NCBI GenBank assembly: GCA_014237855.1
Contig: JABACD010000001.1
Location: 475,659-539,658 of the forward strand
Length of the DNA: 64,000 nucleotides
Reading direction: 5' to 3'
Source: Planctomycetota bacterium
Lineage (GTDB): Bacteria > Planctomycetota > UBA1135 > GCA-002686595
A program made the position numbers and the translations under genes. Below the pieces are notes generated by a model. That model had not been told where the DNA came from. It made no database searches and was given only the letters and a program-made list of their open reading frames with translations. Every line of letters begins with the position of its first letter. Position 1 is the stretch's first letter. Positions 38,263-47,696 of this stretch are shown piece after piece.

Positions 38263-39783
38263 ATGACACGAATCATCTCGATCACCCTGTGCTCCCTCAC
38301 CGCCCTGGCACTCGGCACTAGCTGCGGGGACTCGGAAGACAGAGATGTGGTGGTCGAGGGTCAAGCGGGTCGTCTGGGGGGCAAGCCAAACATCGTCATG
38401 GTCACGGTGGACACCCTTCGAGCTGACCATCTCTCGGCTTACGGCCACTCACGCGAGACTTCCCCCCACCTGGAGCGACTCGCCGATCAGGGGGTCTTGT
38501 TCGAAGCGGCCTTCTCCACCATGGGAACGACTCTTCCGGCACACCTGTCCATCATGACAGGGCTCTATCCTCACCAGCATGGCTACGTGGCCAATCACGG
38601 AGCCATGTCCGGCGGCTTCCAGTCCGGGGAGTCGAGGCGAGCCATCGCAGAGATCCTCGCATCGGACGGCTACACCACGGCAGCCTTCGTCTCGGGCCCT
38701 ACCGTGAGCAAGGTGACCGGTCTCGACGCGGGCTTTCAGCACTGGGACCAGCACGAGTTCGACAAGCTGCAGTCCCTCTCGAGCACCTCGCGCCACAGCA
38801 GCGTGACCACTGACAGGGCCGTCGCCTGGCTCGAAGCGGGGCCCGAGGAGCCCTTCTTTCTATGGGTGCACTACTGGGATCCCCACGAGCCGAATATCCC
38901 CCCTGCGCCCTACGGAGGGCAATTCCCGAAGGGGTCCATCGAGGAACAGCTGATCGAAGATCGCAAGATCCGCCCCGAGGTCCTGCTCGAGCGCTTTGAC
39001 GATGAGGAGCTGGCTCGCCTCTTTCATCCCGATTGGGGACGCGAAGGTGGCGACATCGAGTTGCCCCCAATCGATCACGACGCGGTGGTCGACTTGCTCA
39101 ATCGCTATGACAGCGATGTCTATGCGACCGATGTTGCGCTTGGACGACTGATGGATTGCCTTGAAGAACAGGGCTTATTCGACGATTCGATCCTCGTCTT
39201 TACTTCGGATCATGGCCAAGCATTGGGCCAGCACGATTGGCTCGAGCACGGTCGAATTCAGAGCGAGAACGTCCACGTGCCGCTGGTCATTCATTTCCCA
39301 GGTGAGGTCATCCAGCAGCCGCTGCGGGTCGAGGATGTGGTCTCGGTCGTGGATATCCTGCCCACGATCATGGCTCGGCTGGGGACAGACTCAGCTCGGG
39401 AACTGCTCACCCAGGCTTCCGGCGAGGACATCTTCAGTGGCGAATACCTGCGTCGATTTGCCTTCTCTCAGCGCTCTGTACGCGAGCGAGACTGGGAGCT
39501 GGGCGAGGACACCGATGGTCTGAAATTTGGCCTGACGACCTCGCGGTGGAAGTACTACCACAGGCCGGATGGTGCCGACGAGCTCTACGATCTCTCTACC
39601 GATAGCGGGGAGCTCATTGACGTCGCAGCCGAGCATCCGGAGGTGATGGAGACCCTTGAACGCCATGTGCTGGCGATCCTCTCCCGGCGCCCCTTCACCC
39701 CCGAGGCACGACAAGGCCCCGAGAGCGAGGAGCTAAAGCGTTTCCGGGAGACCCTGGGGAAGATCGGCTACACGGGGGAGTAG
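38263..39783 (+). CDS. Sulfatase-fold lipoprotein with Thr in nucleophile position
   Basis: A 506-residue protein from ATG 38263 with a lipobox-like ALGTSCGDS. The domain is the alkaline-phosphatase/sulfatase superfamily: VDTLRADHLSAYG (metal), TLPAHLSIMTGLYPHQHG, HYWDPHEPNIPPAPY and FTSDHGQALGQHDWLEHG. The C-x-P-x-R formylglycine motif is replaced by T-L-P-A-H, so Thr would be the attacking group. This makes it a likely phosphodiesterase/phosphonate- or transferase-type member. It lies divergent from purH; the next gene is a close relative in the same direction. Confidence 0.88.
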   Translation: MTRIISITLCSLTALALGTSCGDSEDRDVVVEGQAGRLGGKPNIVMVTVDTLRADHLSAYGHSRETSPHLERLADQGVLFEAAFSTMGTTLPAHLSIMTGLYPHQHGYVANHGAMSGGFQSGESRRAIAEILASDGYTTAAFVSGPTVSKVTGLDAGFQHWDQHEFDKLQSLSSTSRHSSVTTDRAVAWLEAGPEEPFFLWVHYWDPHEPNIPPAPYGGQFPKGSIEEQLIEDRKIRPEVLLERFDDEELARLFHPDWGREGGDIELPPIDHDAVVDLLNRYDSDVYATDVALGRLMDCLEEQGLFDDSILVFTSDHGQALGQHDWLEHGRIQSENVHVPLVIHFPGEVIQQPLRVEDVVSVVDILPTIMARLGTDSARELLTQASGEDIFSGEYLRRFAFSQRSVRERDWELGEDTDGLKFGLTTSRWKYYHRPDGADELYDLSTDSGELIDVAAEHPEVMETLERHVLAILSRRPFTPEARQGPESEELKRFRETLGKIGYTGE

Positions 39784-39922
39784 CCCCACTGCCGCGGACT
39801 GATTCCCGATCAGTCCTGGAAATGCGGGCTTTCCCTCCGGTCAGGGGCGAACCGACGACGAAGGTGGTTCCTTCTGGTCAGCGCCTGTCGCACATCCCCC
39901 TGCCGGACCCCGAGCAAAGATC

Positions 39923-41464
39923 GTGTCTCTACGTGAACAGACCCTCCCCTCGATCGGGAGTGCTCTAGCTGGACTCTCCATCGTCGCCTTCATGGGCATC
40001 CTCCATGAGAAGCGTCCGAATGTCGTCTTCATCGTGGTCGACACCCTGAGAGCCGATGCAGTCTCAACCCGGCCTGGCAATGACCAGACCCCAGCTATCG
40101 CCGAGCTAGCAGCGGAGGGGGTCGAGTTCTCAAACGCGTTCTCTCACGCGCCCATGACCTTGCCGGCGCATGCCTCCATGTTCTCCGGTCGTCACCCGCA
40201 CGAGACTGGCGTCTACAACAACGGAGAGCTGGTTCCGGCCGAGGTCCCTCTGCTGGCCGAGACCCTCACCCAGAACGGCTACCAGTCAGTCGCCGCCGTG
40301 AGCCTCGCAACACTCTGGCCAAGAGGAGATCGCCTGGGGCTCGACAGGGGCTTTGAGACCTTTGACACCGGTACCATGGAGGTCGCCCCGGCGGAAGAGA
40401 CCAGCTCGCGCATTGGGCAGCTACTGGACACCCTGGATCCCGATCGACCCTTCTTCCTCTTTGCACACCTCGCTGACCCCCATGAGCCCTACAACGAGCA
40501 CGGGCCATGGTTCGAGGGTGAACGCGCGCAGAGCACGGCTCACTTCAAACTCGACGGAGCCCAGCTGGAGGAGATTCCGACCTCTACAAGTAACTGGTGG
40601 AGAGCTGAAGTCGAACTCTCTCCCGGCAAGCACCAGCTCAAGATTCACTCCGAAGCACCATTCAAACTTCGCTCCTTCGAGGCCAGGGATGGAACTGAAC
40701 TCCTGGACATGAACCTCACTGAGGGTGCTTTCTTCGAGCCAACCAGCCTGGTGACGCTCGACCTGATGAACTCGGCCTCAGAACCTCGCGTGATCAATTT
40801 CCGTGCCTGGCTCAATGACACACCGAAGACCAGCCAGATCAGGGCTCGCTATGCGAGCGAGGTTCAGGCGGCAGACGCCGCAGTAGGTCAGCTCATCAAC
40901 GAGCTGCGCCGACGCGATCTCTGGGAGGACACGCTTGTAGTCTTTACCTCAGATCATGGAGAGGCTCTGGGCGAGCACGGGACAACCGGACACGTTGTCA
41001 GCCTCTACGATGAATTGCTCCAGGTTCCCTTGATCATCAAGCTGCCAGAGGGCCATGGAGAGGCTGCGCTCAAGAAACACAGCAGTGACCTCGCAAGACA
41101 CATCGATCTGACACCCACTGTCCTCGAATTTCTCGACCTGCCGGGACTGGGAGGGTCCTCTGGTGAATCCCTCTTTCGGTCCACAAACAGGGTTCTCATC
41201 GCAGAAACACACCCGCCCGAGGCGCCAAGAACACTCGTCGCCATGCGCGACGACTCCTACAAGCTTGTGTTCGACCCAGACGAGGATCGCTTCGAGATGT
41301 ATCAGGTCAATCCAGACCCACTCGAACTCGACAACGTCTTCTCTCAGCATGGACAGCTACGGAGAGCATGGATCCCAGCGCTCCGACAGCTGGCCTCTGG
41401 GCTTGATCCCACGGGAGAGCGCGATGAGGACCTACAGAGGCGACTCTCGGCCCTCGGCTACTAG
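39923..41464 (+). CDS. Sulfatase-fold membrane-anchored protein with Thr nucleophile site
   Basis: A 513-residue protein starting at GTG 39923 with a hydrophobic N-terminal segment (about 12-26) and no lipobox. It has VDTLRADAVSTRPG, TLPAHASMFSGRHPHETG and FTSDHGEALGEHG, so the metal site is kept and Thr takes the place of the sulfatase Cys. An insert between about 205 and 300, beta-rich, is absent in the neighbour and may bind substrate or another protein. It is the second of two tandem paralogues, 139 bp apart, probably a duplication. Confidence 0.88.
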   Translation: MSLREQTLPSIGSALAGLSIVAFMGILHEKRPNVVFIVVDTLRADAVSTRPGNDQTPAIAELAAEGVEFSNAFSHAPMTLPAHASMFSGRHPHETGVYNNGELVPAEVPLLAETLTQNGYQSVAAVSLATLWPRGDRLGLDRGFETFDTGTMEVAPAEETSSRIGQLLDTLDPDRPFFLFAHLADPHEPYNEHGPWFEGERAQSTAHFKLDGAQLEEIPTSTSNWWRAEVELSPGKHQLKIHSEAPFKLRSFEARDGTELLDMNLTEGAFFEPTSLVTLDLMNSASEPRVINFRAWLNDTPKTSQIRARYASEVQAADAAVGQLINELRRRDLWEDTLVVFTSDHGEALGEHGTTGHVVSLYDELLQVPLIIKLPEGHGEAALKKHSSDLARHIDLTPTVLEFLDLPGLGGSSGESLFRSTNRVLIAETHPPEAPRTLVAMRDDSYKLVFDPDEDRFEMYQVNPDPLELDNVFSQHGQLRRAWIPALRQLASGLDPTGERDEDLQRRLSALGY

Positions 41465-41517
41465 GAGCTCTTCGGTAAGAGGCCGCCGCCCCGGCATTTA
41501 GCTCCCGATCACAGCCT

Positions 41518-42634
41518 TCAAACGGCTGACTTACCACCCTTGGAACGAAGGTACTCCTCGATGAAGTCATCGATATCGCCGTCGAGGACGGCCTGGAGGT
41601 TGCCCTTTTCCATCTTGGTCCGGTGGTCCTTCACCATCTGGTTCGGGTGCATCCAGTAGGTCCGAATCTGGCTGCCAAACGCGATCTCCCCCTTGGCTCC
41701 ATACAGCTTGGCCAGCTCTGCGTCTCGCTCAGCTTCGCGCATCTGCAGGATCTTTGCCTTCAGTAACTGCAGGGCCATGGCCCGGTTCTTGTGCTGACTA
41801 CGCTCGTTCTGGCAGCGCACCACGATGCCTGTAGGAATGTGGGTCATCCGAACGGCAGACTCCGTCTTGTTGACGTGCTGCCCACCTGCGCCTCCAGCAC
41901 GCATGGTATCGATCTTGATCTCGCTCTCGTCCAGATCAACCTCGATGTCATCGTCAAGCTCGGGAGTCACATCTGCGGAAGCAAACGCGGTTTGTCGCCT
42001 GGCCTGACTGTCAAAGGGGCTGATCCGGATCAGTCGATGCACCCCGGTCTCAGCCTTGAGGTGACCAAAAGCGAAGGGGCCGCTTACCTTGATCATCGCC
42101 GACCGGATACCGGCCTCCGGCTCGTCGGTACGCTCGACCTCGACCACCTCGAAACCATGTGCCTCCCCCCATCGCACATACATACGCATCAAGATCGCTG
42201 CCCAGTCACAGGCATCCACGCCTCCCGCTCCTGCAGAGATTGCGACGAATGCGTTGCACTTGTCCTGGGGCGAGCCGAGCATCACGCGGAAATCCAGAGC
42301 CTCGATGCCCTTCTCCACGATGCGAATTGCCCTCTCAGCATCTTCGAGCACCAGCTCTTCTCCCTCCTCCTCCGCAAGCTGCCCGAGGAGCTCTATCTCC
42401 TCCAGAGCGCTCTCAACCACGTCGATAGGTTCGATGACAGTCTTGGCCGTCTTCTTCTCGCCCATCATCTTCTGAGCCTTCTCCTGGTCGGACCAGAAGT
42501 CCGGCTGAGTCTCAGCCTCAGCAATTTCCTTCAGTCGCTCGACCTGGCTGGAGTAGTCAAAGACTCTCCTTCAGCTGCTCGAGCTGACGAACGAAGGCTT
42601 GCGCGCGGTCCTGTATGTCGTGGAGGGATGCCAT
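41518..42634 (-). CDS. prfB: Peptide chain release factor 2, programmed +1 frameshift
   Basis: A 371-residue RF2 made from two frames. It starts at ATG 42634, reads 25 codons to an in-frame TGA at 42557-42559, then continues one base on with GAC. The joined sequence [25 protein letters not shown] matches the usual RF2 N-terminus. The second frame has the stop-recognition SPF tripeptide ([12 protein letters not shown]) and the GGQ motif ([16 protein letters not shown]) that triggers peptide release. RF2 reads UGA, so low RF2 promotes the shift and restores its own level. A prediction starting at 42468 would lack the first 55 or so residues. Confidence 0.95.
42556..42571 (-). promoter_or_regulatory. 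RF2 recoding site (SD-like + CTT TGA C)
   Basis: On the minus strand the sequence is AAGGAG AGT CTT TGA C. The SD-like AAGGAG (42566-42571) lies three bases before the slippery CTT, as in the classic RF2 site. The TGA is 42557-42559 and the following base is C, a poor termination context. Confidence 0.95.
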
Positions 42635-42728
42635 GGGCTCGGGATTCTAGCCCGTAGTGCTGGTGGAAGCGCTTCGAATTCCGGACGAGTTGTGGCGCCG
42701 GAGGATGCTCGCCGCTGGGGGTGAGCCT

Positions 42729-42965
42729 TCACCGCCCAGCATTCTCCATGACCTCCAGGGTGCCCTGCTCGGCAACCCGGGCCTCGAGCTCCGCTCGCTC
42801 CCCTGAAGCACCGGTCGAGATGTTCTCGCAACCATCTGGCGTGTTCACAACCACGTCCACGATCCGCACGCCGATTCCGGCCTCGAACTCGTAAAGGCCT
42901 TGTCCTGGTGAAATGGCCCATGAGCGCGCGCCTCGGACAGCCCGCGAAACACCAGTACGTGACAT
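42729..42965 (-). CDS. Possible small 78-residue protein
   Basis: An ATG frame in the 441-bp gap between prfB and the HAD gene. The translation is protein-like in its central part (GLYEFEAGIGVRIVDVVVNTPDGCENISTG) with a charged end, but the first 20 residues are Arg/Ser-rich and no ribosome site is strong. I recognise no family. It lies upstream of prfB in the same direction. Nothing else is evident in 42635-43075. Confidence 0.4.
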   Translation of the reverse strand: MSRTGVSRAVRGARSWAISPGQGLYEFEAGIGVRIVDVVVNTPDGCENISTGASGERAELEARVAEQGTLEVMENAGR

Positions 42966-43075
42966 GACTGGGGACCAGCCTCATCTCGGTAGGATATCGG
43001 GCCCCGCCGAGAGGCGCGGTCTCGGCCGCTCTCTCTGGCTAGGCCCCAGCAAGCCCCTCTTCCACAGCCGCCCCC

Positions 43076-43720
43076 ATGCATCTCGCCCTATTCGATATCG
43101 ACGAGACCTTGATCAGGAAGGATTGTGAGACCCTCTGGTGTCACTACCTGACTCGCGAGGGAATCTATGACATGTCCCGGATCGAGAAATTCGCCCTCGA
43201 CTATCAAGACGGGACTCTGGATTTCGATGCCTTCGCTCGGTTTCAGCTAGAGCCCCTGATCCGGCTGTCCAGGGAAGAACTGGTGCATCATCGCCAGACC
43301 TTCCTGGCGGACGAGATCTTTCCAACCCAGTGCGAGATCATGAGCTCGCGTGTCGCAGAGCATCGCGAACGCGGAGATCAGCTGCTTGTGGTGTCCGCAG
43401 CCCACGACTTTCTTGCTGAGCCCGTTGCTGAGATGATCGGAATCTCTGAGGGCCTGTTCACTGTTGCAGAGCAGGAAGGCTGCACGTACACAGGCAAGGT
43501 CGAGGGCGCCCCCTGTTTCCGCGAGGGCAAGGTCACCAAGGTGACCTCCTGGCTAGCTGGAAAGGACCTGGACTGGGAGTCTCTTGAGTCTTCCTGGTTC
43601 TACAGCGACTCACACAACGACCTGCCCCTCCTCAAGAGGGTTCAACACCCGGTTGCAGTAAGGCCTGACCAGAAGTTGCGACAGGTCGCCCTCGAGAGAG
43701 ACTGGGAGATCATCGAGTAG
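43076..43720 (+). CDS. HAD-IB phosphatase, SerB/CicA-like
   Basis: A 214-residue HAD-superfamily hydrolase. Motif I is DIDET with nucleophile Asp7 and acid Asp9, motif II is the VVSAAHDFLAEPVAEMIG region, Lys lies in FREGKVTKV, and motif IV is YSDSHNDLPLL. The cap insert is helical and the length fits the HAD-IB group (phosphoserine phosphatase-like and CicA). The substrate, a small phosphorylated metabolite, cannot be assigned. Confidence 0.87.
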   Translation: MHLALFDIDETLIRKDCETLWCHYLTREGIYDMSRIEKFALDYQDGTLDFDAFARFQLEPLIRLSREELVHHRQTFLADEIFPTQCEIMSSRVAEHRERGDQLLVVSAAHDFLAEPVAEMIGISEGLFTVAEQEGCTYTGKVEGAPCFREGKVTKVTSWLAGKDLDWESLESSWFYSDSHNDLPLLKRVQHPVAVRPDQKLRQVALERDWEIIE

Positions 43721-43727
43721 GCAGGTA

Positions 43728-44795
43728 CTAGAGGGCCACCCCGTATTCGTCTCCTTCCTCCAGTGGATAGCGCGGGCCGCCAGGGCCACCGATGGACTCA
43801 CGCCATGGGTCTGGCCGAGAGAGGGGCCGCACGACTTCCTGGCTCACGATCGCCGTGGCGTGATACCGAGCACCACGAATGATGCAGCGCCACATCAGGA
43901 CGAACTGGCTGACCAATGCGATCAGCCACACTCGCCCCACTCCTCCAGGCTCCGCTCCTTCCGTCGCACCAAGTCCTCCTTCGAGCCATGTGATCAGCGC
44001 ACCAAGACTGAAGATCACAAGTGTTTCAATCAAGAGCAAGACGACCAATGGGCGCAGGGTCTTCATCGGGTGACGCAGTAGCAAGAAGAAGGTCTGAAGG
44101 CCGCCCCAAACCGCCGAGTAGGTATCCTGCAAGGCAAGTCGTGTCCTGGTGTAGTCAGCCCAGGTAACAGTCAGCGCAAACGTCAGGGCAAATAGCCCGT
44201 CCTGCGTCGCCCGGATGGCAAACATCGTGCCTTCTGAATCGAGGCTCTCGAGCTGACTCCAGTCGCTCTTCGGAACTCCCAGCCATGAGCCCAGAATCCA
44301 GTCCTGGAATGGGGCTCCGTAGATCAGCCAGCCAAAGAGCTGCAGCACCAGGAGGGTCAACACCAACACGCGAAGGAAGCGCCAAAAATAACGAGCACCA
44401 CCAAAGAGAAAGCGGCGCAAGGACTGGCCGCGGGTTCGCTCGAGTAGGACCTGTAGCCAGCCGCCCGCTACAAAGACCCCGATGAGCATCGACAAGAATG
44501 CCAGCACCGAACCGCTCTGGGCAGTAGAGGCGTTCAACGCAGATAGACCCTCGCGATGATCGAATCGGAAGATCGCGTCCAGGAACGGGCTTACCATTCC
44601 CGCCTCATAGCGGTTGCCCACCGTGTCATCGATCCAGGTGTACCAAGGCAGGGCGACCACCAAGGCCAAGAGGAACATCGAGAACCAAATCACCAACCAG
44701 ATAGGGACTCGCCCCATTGCTGAGAAGAGGGCCCTCGAGAAGATCGAGCCCGAGGACTCTAGCTCCAGGTTGCGTGTTTCCAGGGGAGCGTCCAC
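43728..44795 (-). CDS. Multi-pass membrane protein, unknown function
   Basis: A 355-residue protein with about six membrane helices (near 30-52, 100-118, 140-160, 205-222, 250-275, 290-312) and a hydrophilic C-terminal tail. It begins with GTG 44795, one base after the M1 peptidase stop region, so it is translated with it. No known motif. The layout suggests a partner of the peptidase. Confidence 0.78.
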   Translation of the reverse strand: MDAPLETRNLELESSGSIFSRALFSAMGRVPIWLVIWFSMFLLALVVALPWYTWIDDTVGNRYEAGMVSPFLDAIFRFDHREGLSALNASTAQSGSVLAFLSMLIGVFVAGGWLQVLLERTRGQSLRRFLFGGARYFWRFLRVLVLTLLVLQLFGWLIYGAPFQDWILGSWLGVPKSDWSQLESLDSEGTMFAIRATQDGLFALTFALTVTWADYTRTRLALQDTYSAVWGGLQTFFLLLRHPMKTLRPLVVLLLIETLVIFSLGALITWLEGGLGATEGAEPGGVGRVWLIALVSQFVLMWRCIIRGARYHATAIVSQEVVRPLSRPDPWRESIGGPGGPRYPLEEGDEYGVAL

Positions 44796-44796
44796 A

Positions 44797-47304
44797 TCAA
44801 CCTCCGATTCCGGCGTACCAGTGCATCAGGTGGCCGTACTGGTTGAGGACACGCTCGGTCCATCGCAAGGGAGCCACCTTGTCTCCCTTCGCATACCACT
44901 GATTGTCTGACATGTCCTCGTCGAAGTAGTAGAGGCGCTCAGGGTCGAGCACGACTGATTTGATCTTGAGCTTGTTCTCGGCCCGCAGCTTCATCCAAGA
45001 CTGCTCGAGTTGGGCCTCACGGGACCAGATGTAGTCCTCGTGTGAGCCATCCTCGTAGGTCACTCGCCAGGGCAAAGGCAAACACAGCTCTCCCTTACGG
45101 CGCAGGGTAATTGTCACTGACCATGGTTTGGCGCTATCGCCGCCAGAGGTCGTTTCGACGTCCTCCGTCTCATCTACGATGAGCCCGGAGTCCTCGCCAG
45201 CCACTTCCTCGGTTGCGACTTCAGAGCCTTGATCTTCACTGGCCGGTTCCTGCTTGCCATCCTCGCGCTCGACAAAGACTCCATCCTCGCCCTGGAACCA
45301 CCCCTGGGCAGCCGCGGGTCTCTCCTGGCGCACATCGACCCTCCAGTCGATGGTCTTCGTACTGCGAAAGGCGTCGTCGAAGTACCAGTTTAGATCCTGG
45401 CCAATCGCCTCGCTGAAGGTATCGAAGAAGTCCTGGGGGTATGGATGGCGATAACGCCAGGTCTCAGCGTACTTGCGCATGCCCACAAGGAAGTCCTCGT
45501 ACCCGATTACCCCGATCAAGGAGCGAAGAGCCACCGCAGGTCGCGGATAGCTATTGCATCGATAGGACGAACGATCAACGTAGGTCCATGCTGGCCGATC
45601 GATCGGATCGACCGCAGGAGTTCGGAGATAGCTCGAGCGATCTCCCCAGCGCGGGTCCGACCAACTCGAGACCAGCGATACCAAGGGCTGATCTCGCCAC
45701 CAGTCGATCATGCCCGAGCTACGCAGTGGCGTGATCGACCCGCGCGCCACCTTTCCAAGCACCGGGATGTTCGACAGCGCACTTGCACTCCAGCGTATGC
45801 GCCGCGCGTTGATCCCCGCACCAACCTTGCCTCCATCAGGCAGGCTCGCCGGGAGCGCCCCATCAAAGGGGTAGCGTGAGTAGCTCGTGGTCGATCGCCT
45901 GGGCCCGTAGGCCCGGATCAGCACCTCCGAGTCAGCGAAGGAGTTGAGGCCCTCATCGAGCCAGGCCGCTTCAAACTCATTGTTACCAACCAGCCCGTAC
46001 CAGAACTGGTGGCCCGCTTCATGCACCGTCACGCTCTCGGGCCGGTACATGTCCGGAGTTGTAAAGAGCCCAGTGCCAGCAGTGAAGAGCGTGGGGTACT
46101 CCATGCCACCCGCCCGGTTGTCACCCCAAACAGGATCCACGACGGTGATGTGCTCGTAGGGGTACTCGCCGAACCAGAGTCCGTAGAAGAAGAGTGCGTT
46201 GGCGGTTGCCTCGTAGTGGCGATCCGCCTGCTCCTGACGTTCGGGGTGAATCAGTACGGTGACATCCACATCACGCAGAGCGAGGGGGGCCTCAGGCCCC
46301 AGTATGCCCTTGATCTTGGCCACTTCGCTGGCATGTGAGTCGCTCTTGCTAGCCCACTCGTCGTACCTGAATTGATACTCCTTTGAAATGTACTTCGGGT
46401 CAGCCGTCCAGGCGAAGTCATGTATGACTGGAAGCTTCCCGAACATGTCCGGGCGCTCTCGGTCCTCCATCGAAGGTGCCTCGAAGACGACCTCGACTCG
46501 ATCCCCCTTGTTCTCGCGGTTGACTACTTGAACCCCAGACCCACCGACCTTGTCGCTGTACTCCTTGGGTAGATCAAGAGTCACCCGGTAGGTTCCATAG
46601 TCGGAATAGAACTCCGTGTTGTTGTGAAACTGATGGCAGTTCCAGCCACGCTCACCTTCGAACACGCCCAGCTTTGGAAACCACTGAGCCATCATCAGAA
46701 AGTCGTTCTTGTGACCTGTTCTCCGTCGCACGCGCGGCAGCTGAGAGGTCCAAGCAAGATCTATCTGCACGGTCGCCCCACTCTCCACCGGGCCAGGCAG
46801 GGTTACCTTGAAGACACTGCGATCATCCTCGACCACATAGGCCTCACCCTCGGTAAAGAGCGGAACCGGATCAGGATCAATATCCACATAGACAAAGCTC
46901 TCGAAGACGTCTACGTCGTCGACGCTCAGGCCCGTCACCTGCTGCCAACCCCATTCGCCCTTCTTGTGCGCTGGCTTCGACTCCAGTGCAAAGCTGGTCC
47001 GGTTGTTTGAGAAGGCATTCAGGTAGGCGTGGAAGTACAACTCAGAAGTCGGAACACCCGTGTTGTTGGTCCAGCTGATTGTCTCCTTGCCGGTCAGGAC
47101 CTTGGACTCTCCATCGAGGCTAGCCTGGATCTCATAGTCGACCCGGTTCGGAACCGCCCCCTCCTGAGTGGGCGGGGTCGGAGCCGAGCGGGCCCCCGAA
47201 CCGGGCACACCCTCGAGAACGGGGTCGGCTGAGGTGTTGACGGAGTTGGCGGAGAGGCCGAACAAGGCGGCCATCACCACCAGTGTGGGACTTCGGAGGC
47301 TCAT
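44797..47304 (-). CDS. M1-family zinc metallopeptidase, exported
   Basis: A 835-residue protein from ATG 47304 with an N-terminal signal (LVVMAALFGLSANSVNTSA). The gluzincin motif is HEAGH at His428-His432 with the third ligand Glu451 in WLDEG, spaced exactly HEXXHX18E. GGMEYP provides the aminopeptidase exopeptidase motif upstream. The N-terminal half is the M1 beta-sandwich (YFHAYLNAFSNNRTSF). A long acidic insert (rich in Glu/Asp/Ser) near 730-765 is unusual. It likely trims peptides in the periplasm. A longer frame reaching 47403 has no signal-like start. It is followed directly by the membrane-protein gene. Confidence 0.9.
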   Translation of the reverse strand: MSLRSPTLVVMAALFGLSANSVNTSADPVLEGVPGSGARSAPTPPTQEGAVPNRVDYEIQASLDGESKVLTGKETISWTNNTGVPTSELYFHAYLNAFSNNRTSFALESKPAHKKGEWGWQQVTGLSVDDVDVFESFVYVDIDPDPVPLFTEGEAYVVEDDRSVFKVTLPGPVESGATVQIDLAWTSQLPRVRRRTGHKNDFLMMAQWFPKLGVFEGERGWNCHQFHNNTEFYSDYGTYRVTLDLPKEYSDKVGGSGVQVVNRENKGDRVEVVFEAPSMEDRERPDMFGKLPVIHDFAWTADPKYISKEYQFRYDEWASKSDSHASEVAKIKGILGPEAPLALRDVDVTVLIHPERQEQADRHYEATANALFFYGLWFGEYPYEHITVVDPVWGDNRAGGMEYPTLFTAGTGLFTTPDMYRPESVTVHEAGHQFWYGLVGNNEFEAAWLDEGLNSFADSEVLIRAYGPRRSTTSYSRYPFDGALPASLPDGGKVGAGINARRIRWSASALSNIPVLGKVARGSITPLRSSGMIDWWRDQPLVSLVSSWSDPRWGDRSSYLRTPAVDPIDRPAWTYVDRSSYRCNSYPRPAVALRSLIGVIGYEDFLVGMRKYAETWRYRHPYPQDFFDTFSEAIGQDLNWYFDDAFRSTKTIDWRVDVRQERPAAAQGWFQGEDGVFVEREDGKQEPASEDQGSEVATEEVAGEDSGLIVDETEDVETTSGGDSAKPWSVTITLRRKGELCLPLPWRVTYEDGSHEDYIWSREAQLEQSWMKLRAENKLKIKSVVLDPERLYYFDEDMSDNQWYAKGDKVAPLRWTERVLNQYGHLMHWYAGIGG

Positions 47305-47626
47305 GATGAGTGGGGCTGGCGAATCGACGACGATATGATGCGCTCGGCTCGAGCCATCGGCAAGCCCCATGGCCGTAAGCGTTTGTGTAGCAAAGAATTG
47401 CACTCAATGCGCGATCTCCGTTGGGCGTCCCGAGTGACCCGTCCTGGGTACGTCTCTTCCGACTCGAGAGAACCATCTTTGGCACCCCTTGAGGGTTTTT
47501 CTTCAAGGATCGCTCAAGTCACTGGAAATAAAGCACTTACATATCATCTTCGCTGCAAAACAGGGCTCTGTGCGCTGCCCTGGCACCCCCATACATAGGA
47601 AGCCGCAAATTGGGCGCCTTTGAAGC

Positions 47627-47653
47627 TAATGCGTCCCGCCCAGAGGCCGATAA
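47627..47653 (+). promoter_or_regulatory. Sigma-28 (FliA) promoter for the FlgM-like gene
   Basis: TAAT at 47627-47630, exactly 15 bases, then a perfect GCCGATAA at 47646-47653. This is the FliA consensus TAAA-N15-GCCGATAA with one mismatch. The predicted start of transcription is about 47660-47665, leaving a 5' leader of about 35 bases before the ATG at 47697. The other part of the gap (47305-47626) should also hold the divergent M1 peptidase promoter, which I cannot place. Confidence 0.9.
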
Positions 47654-47696
47654 CTGCATTGGAACTTCAGGCTCCCTTTTGAGGAGGCGATTCACC

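Noticed and set aside
47610..47696. Longer N-terminus for the FlgM-like gene starting at 47610
   Set aside because: It would cover the sigma-28 promoter at 47627-47653, and the ATG at 47697 has a strong GAGGAGG ribosome site.
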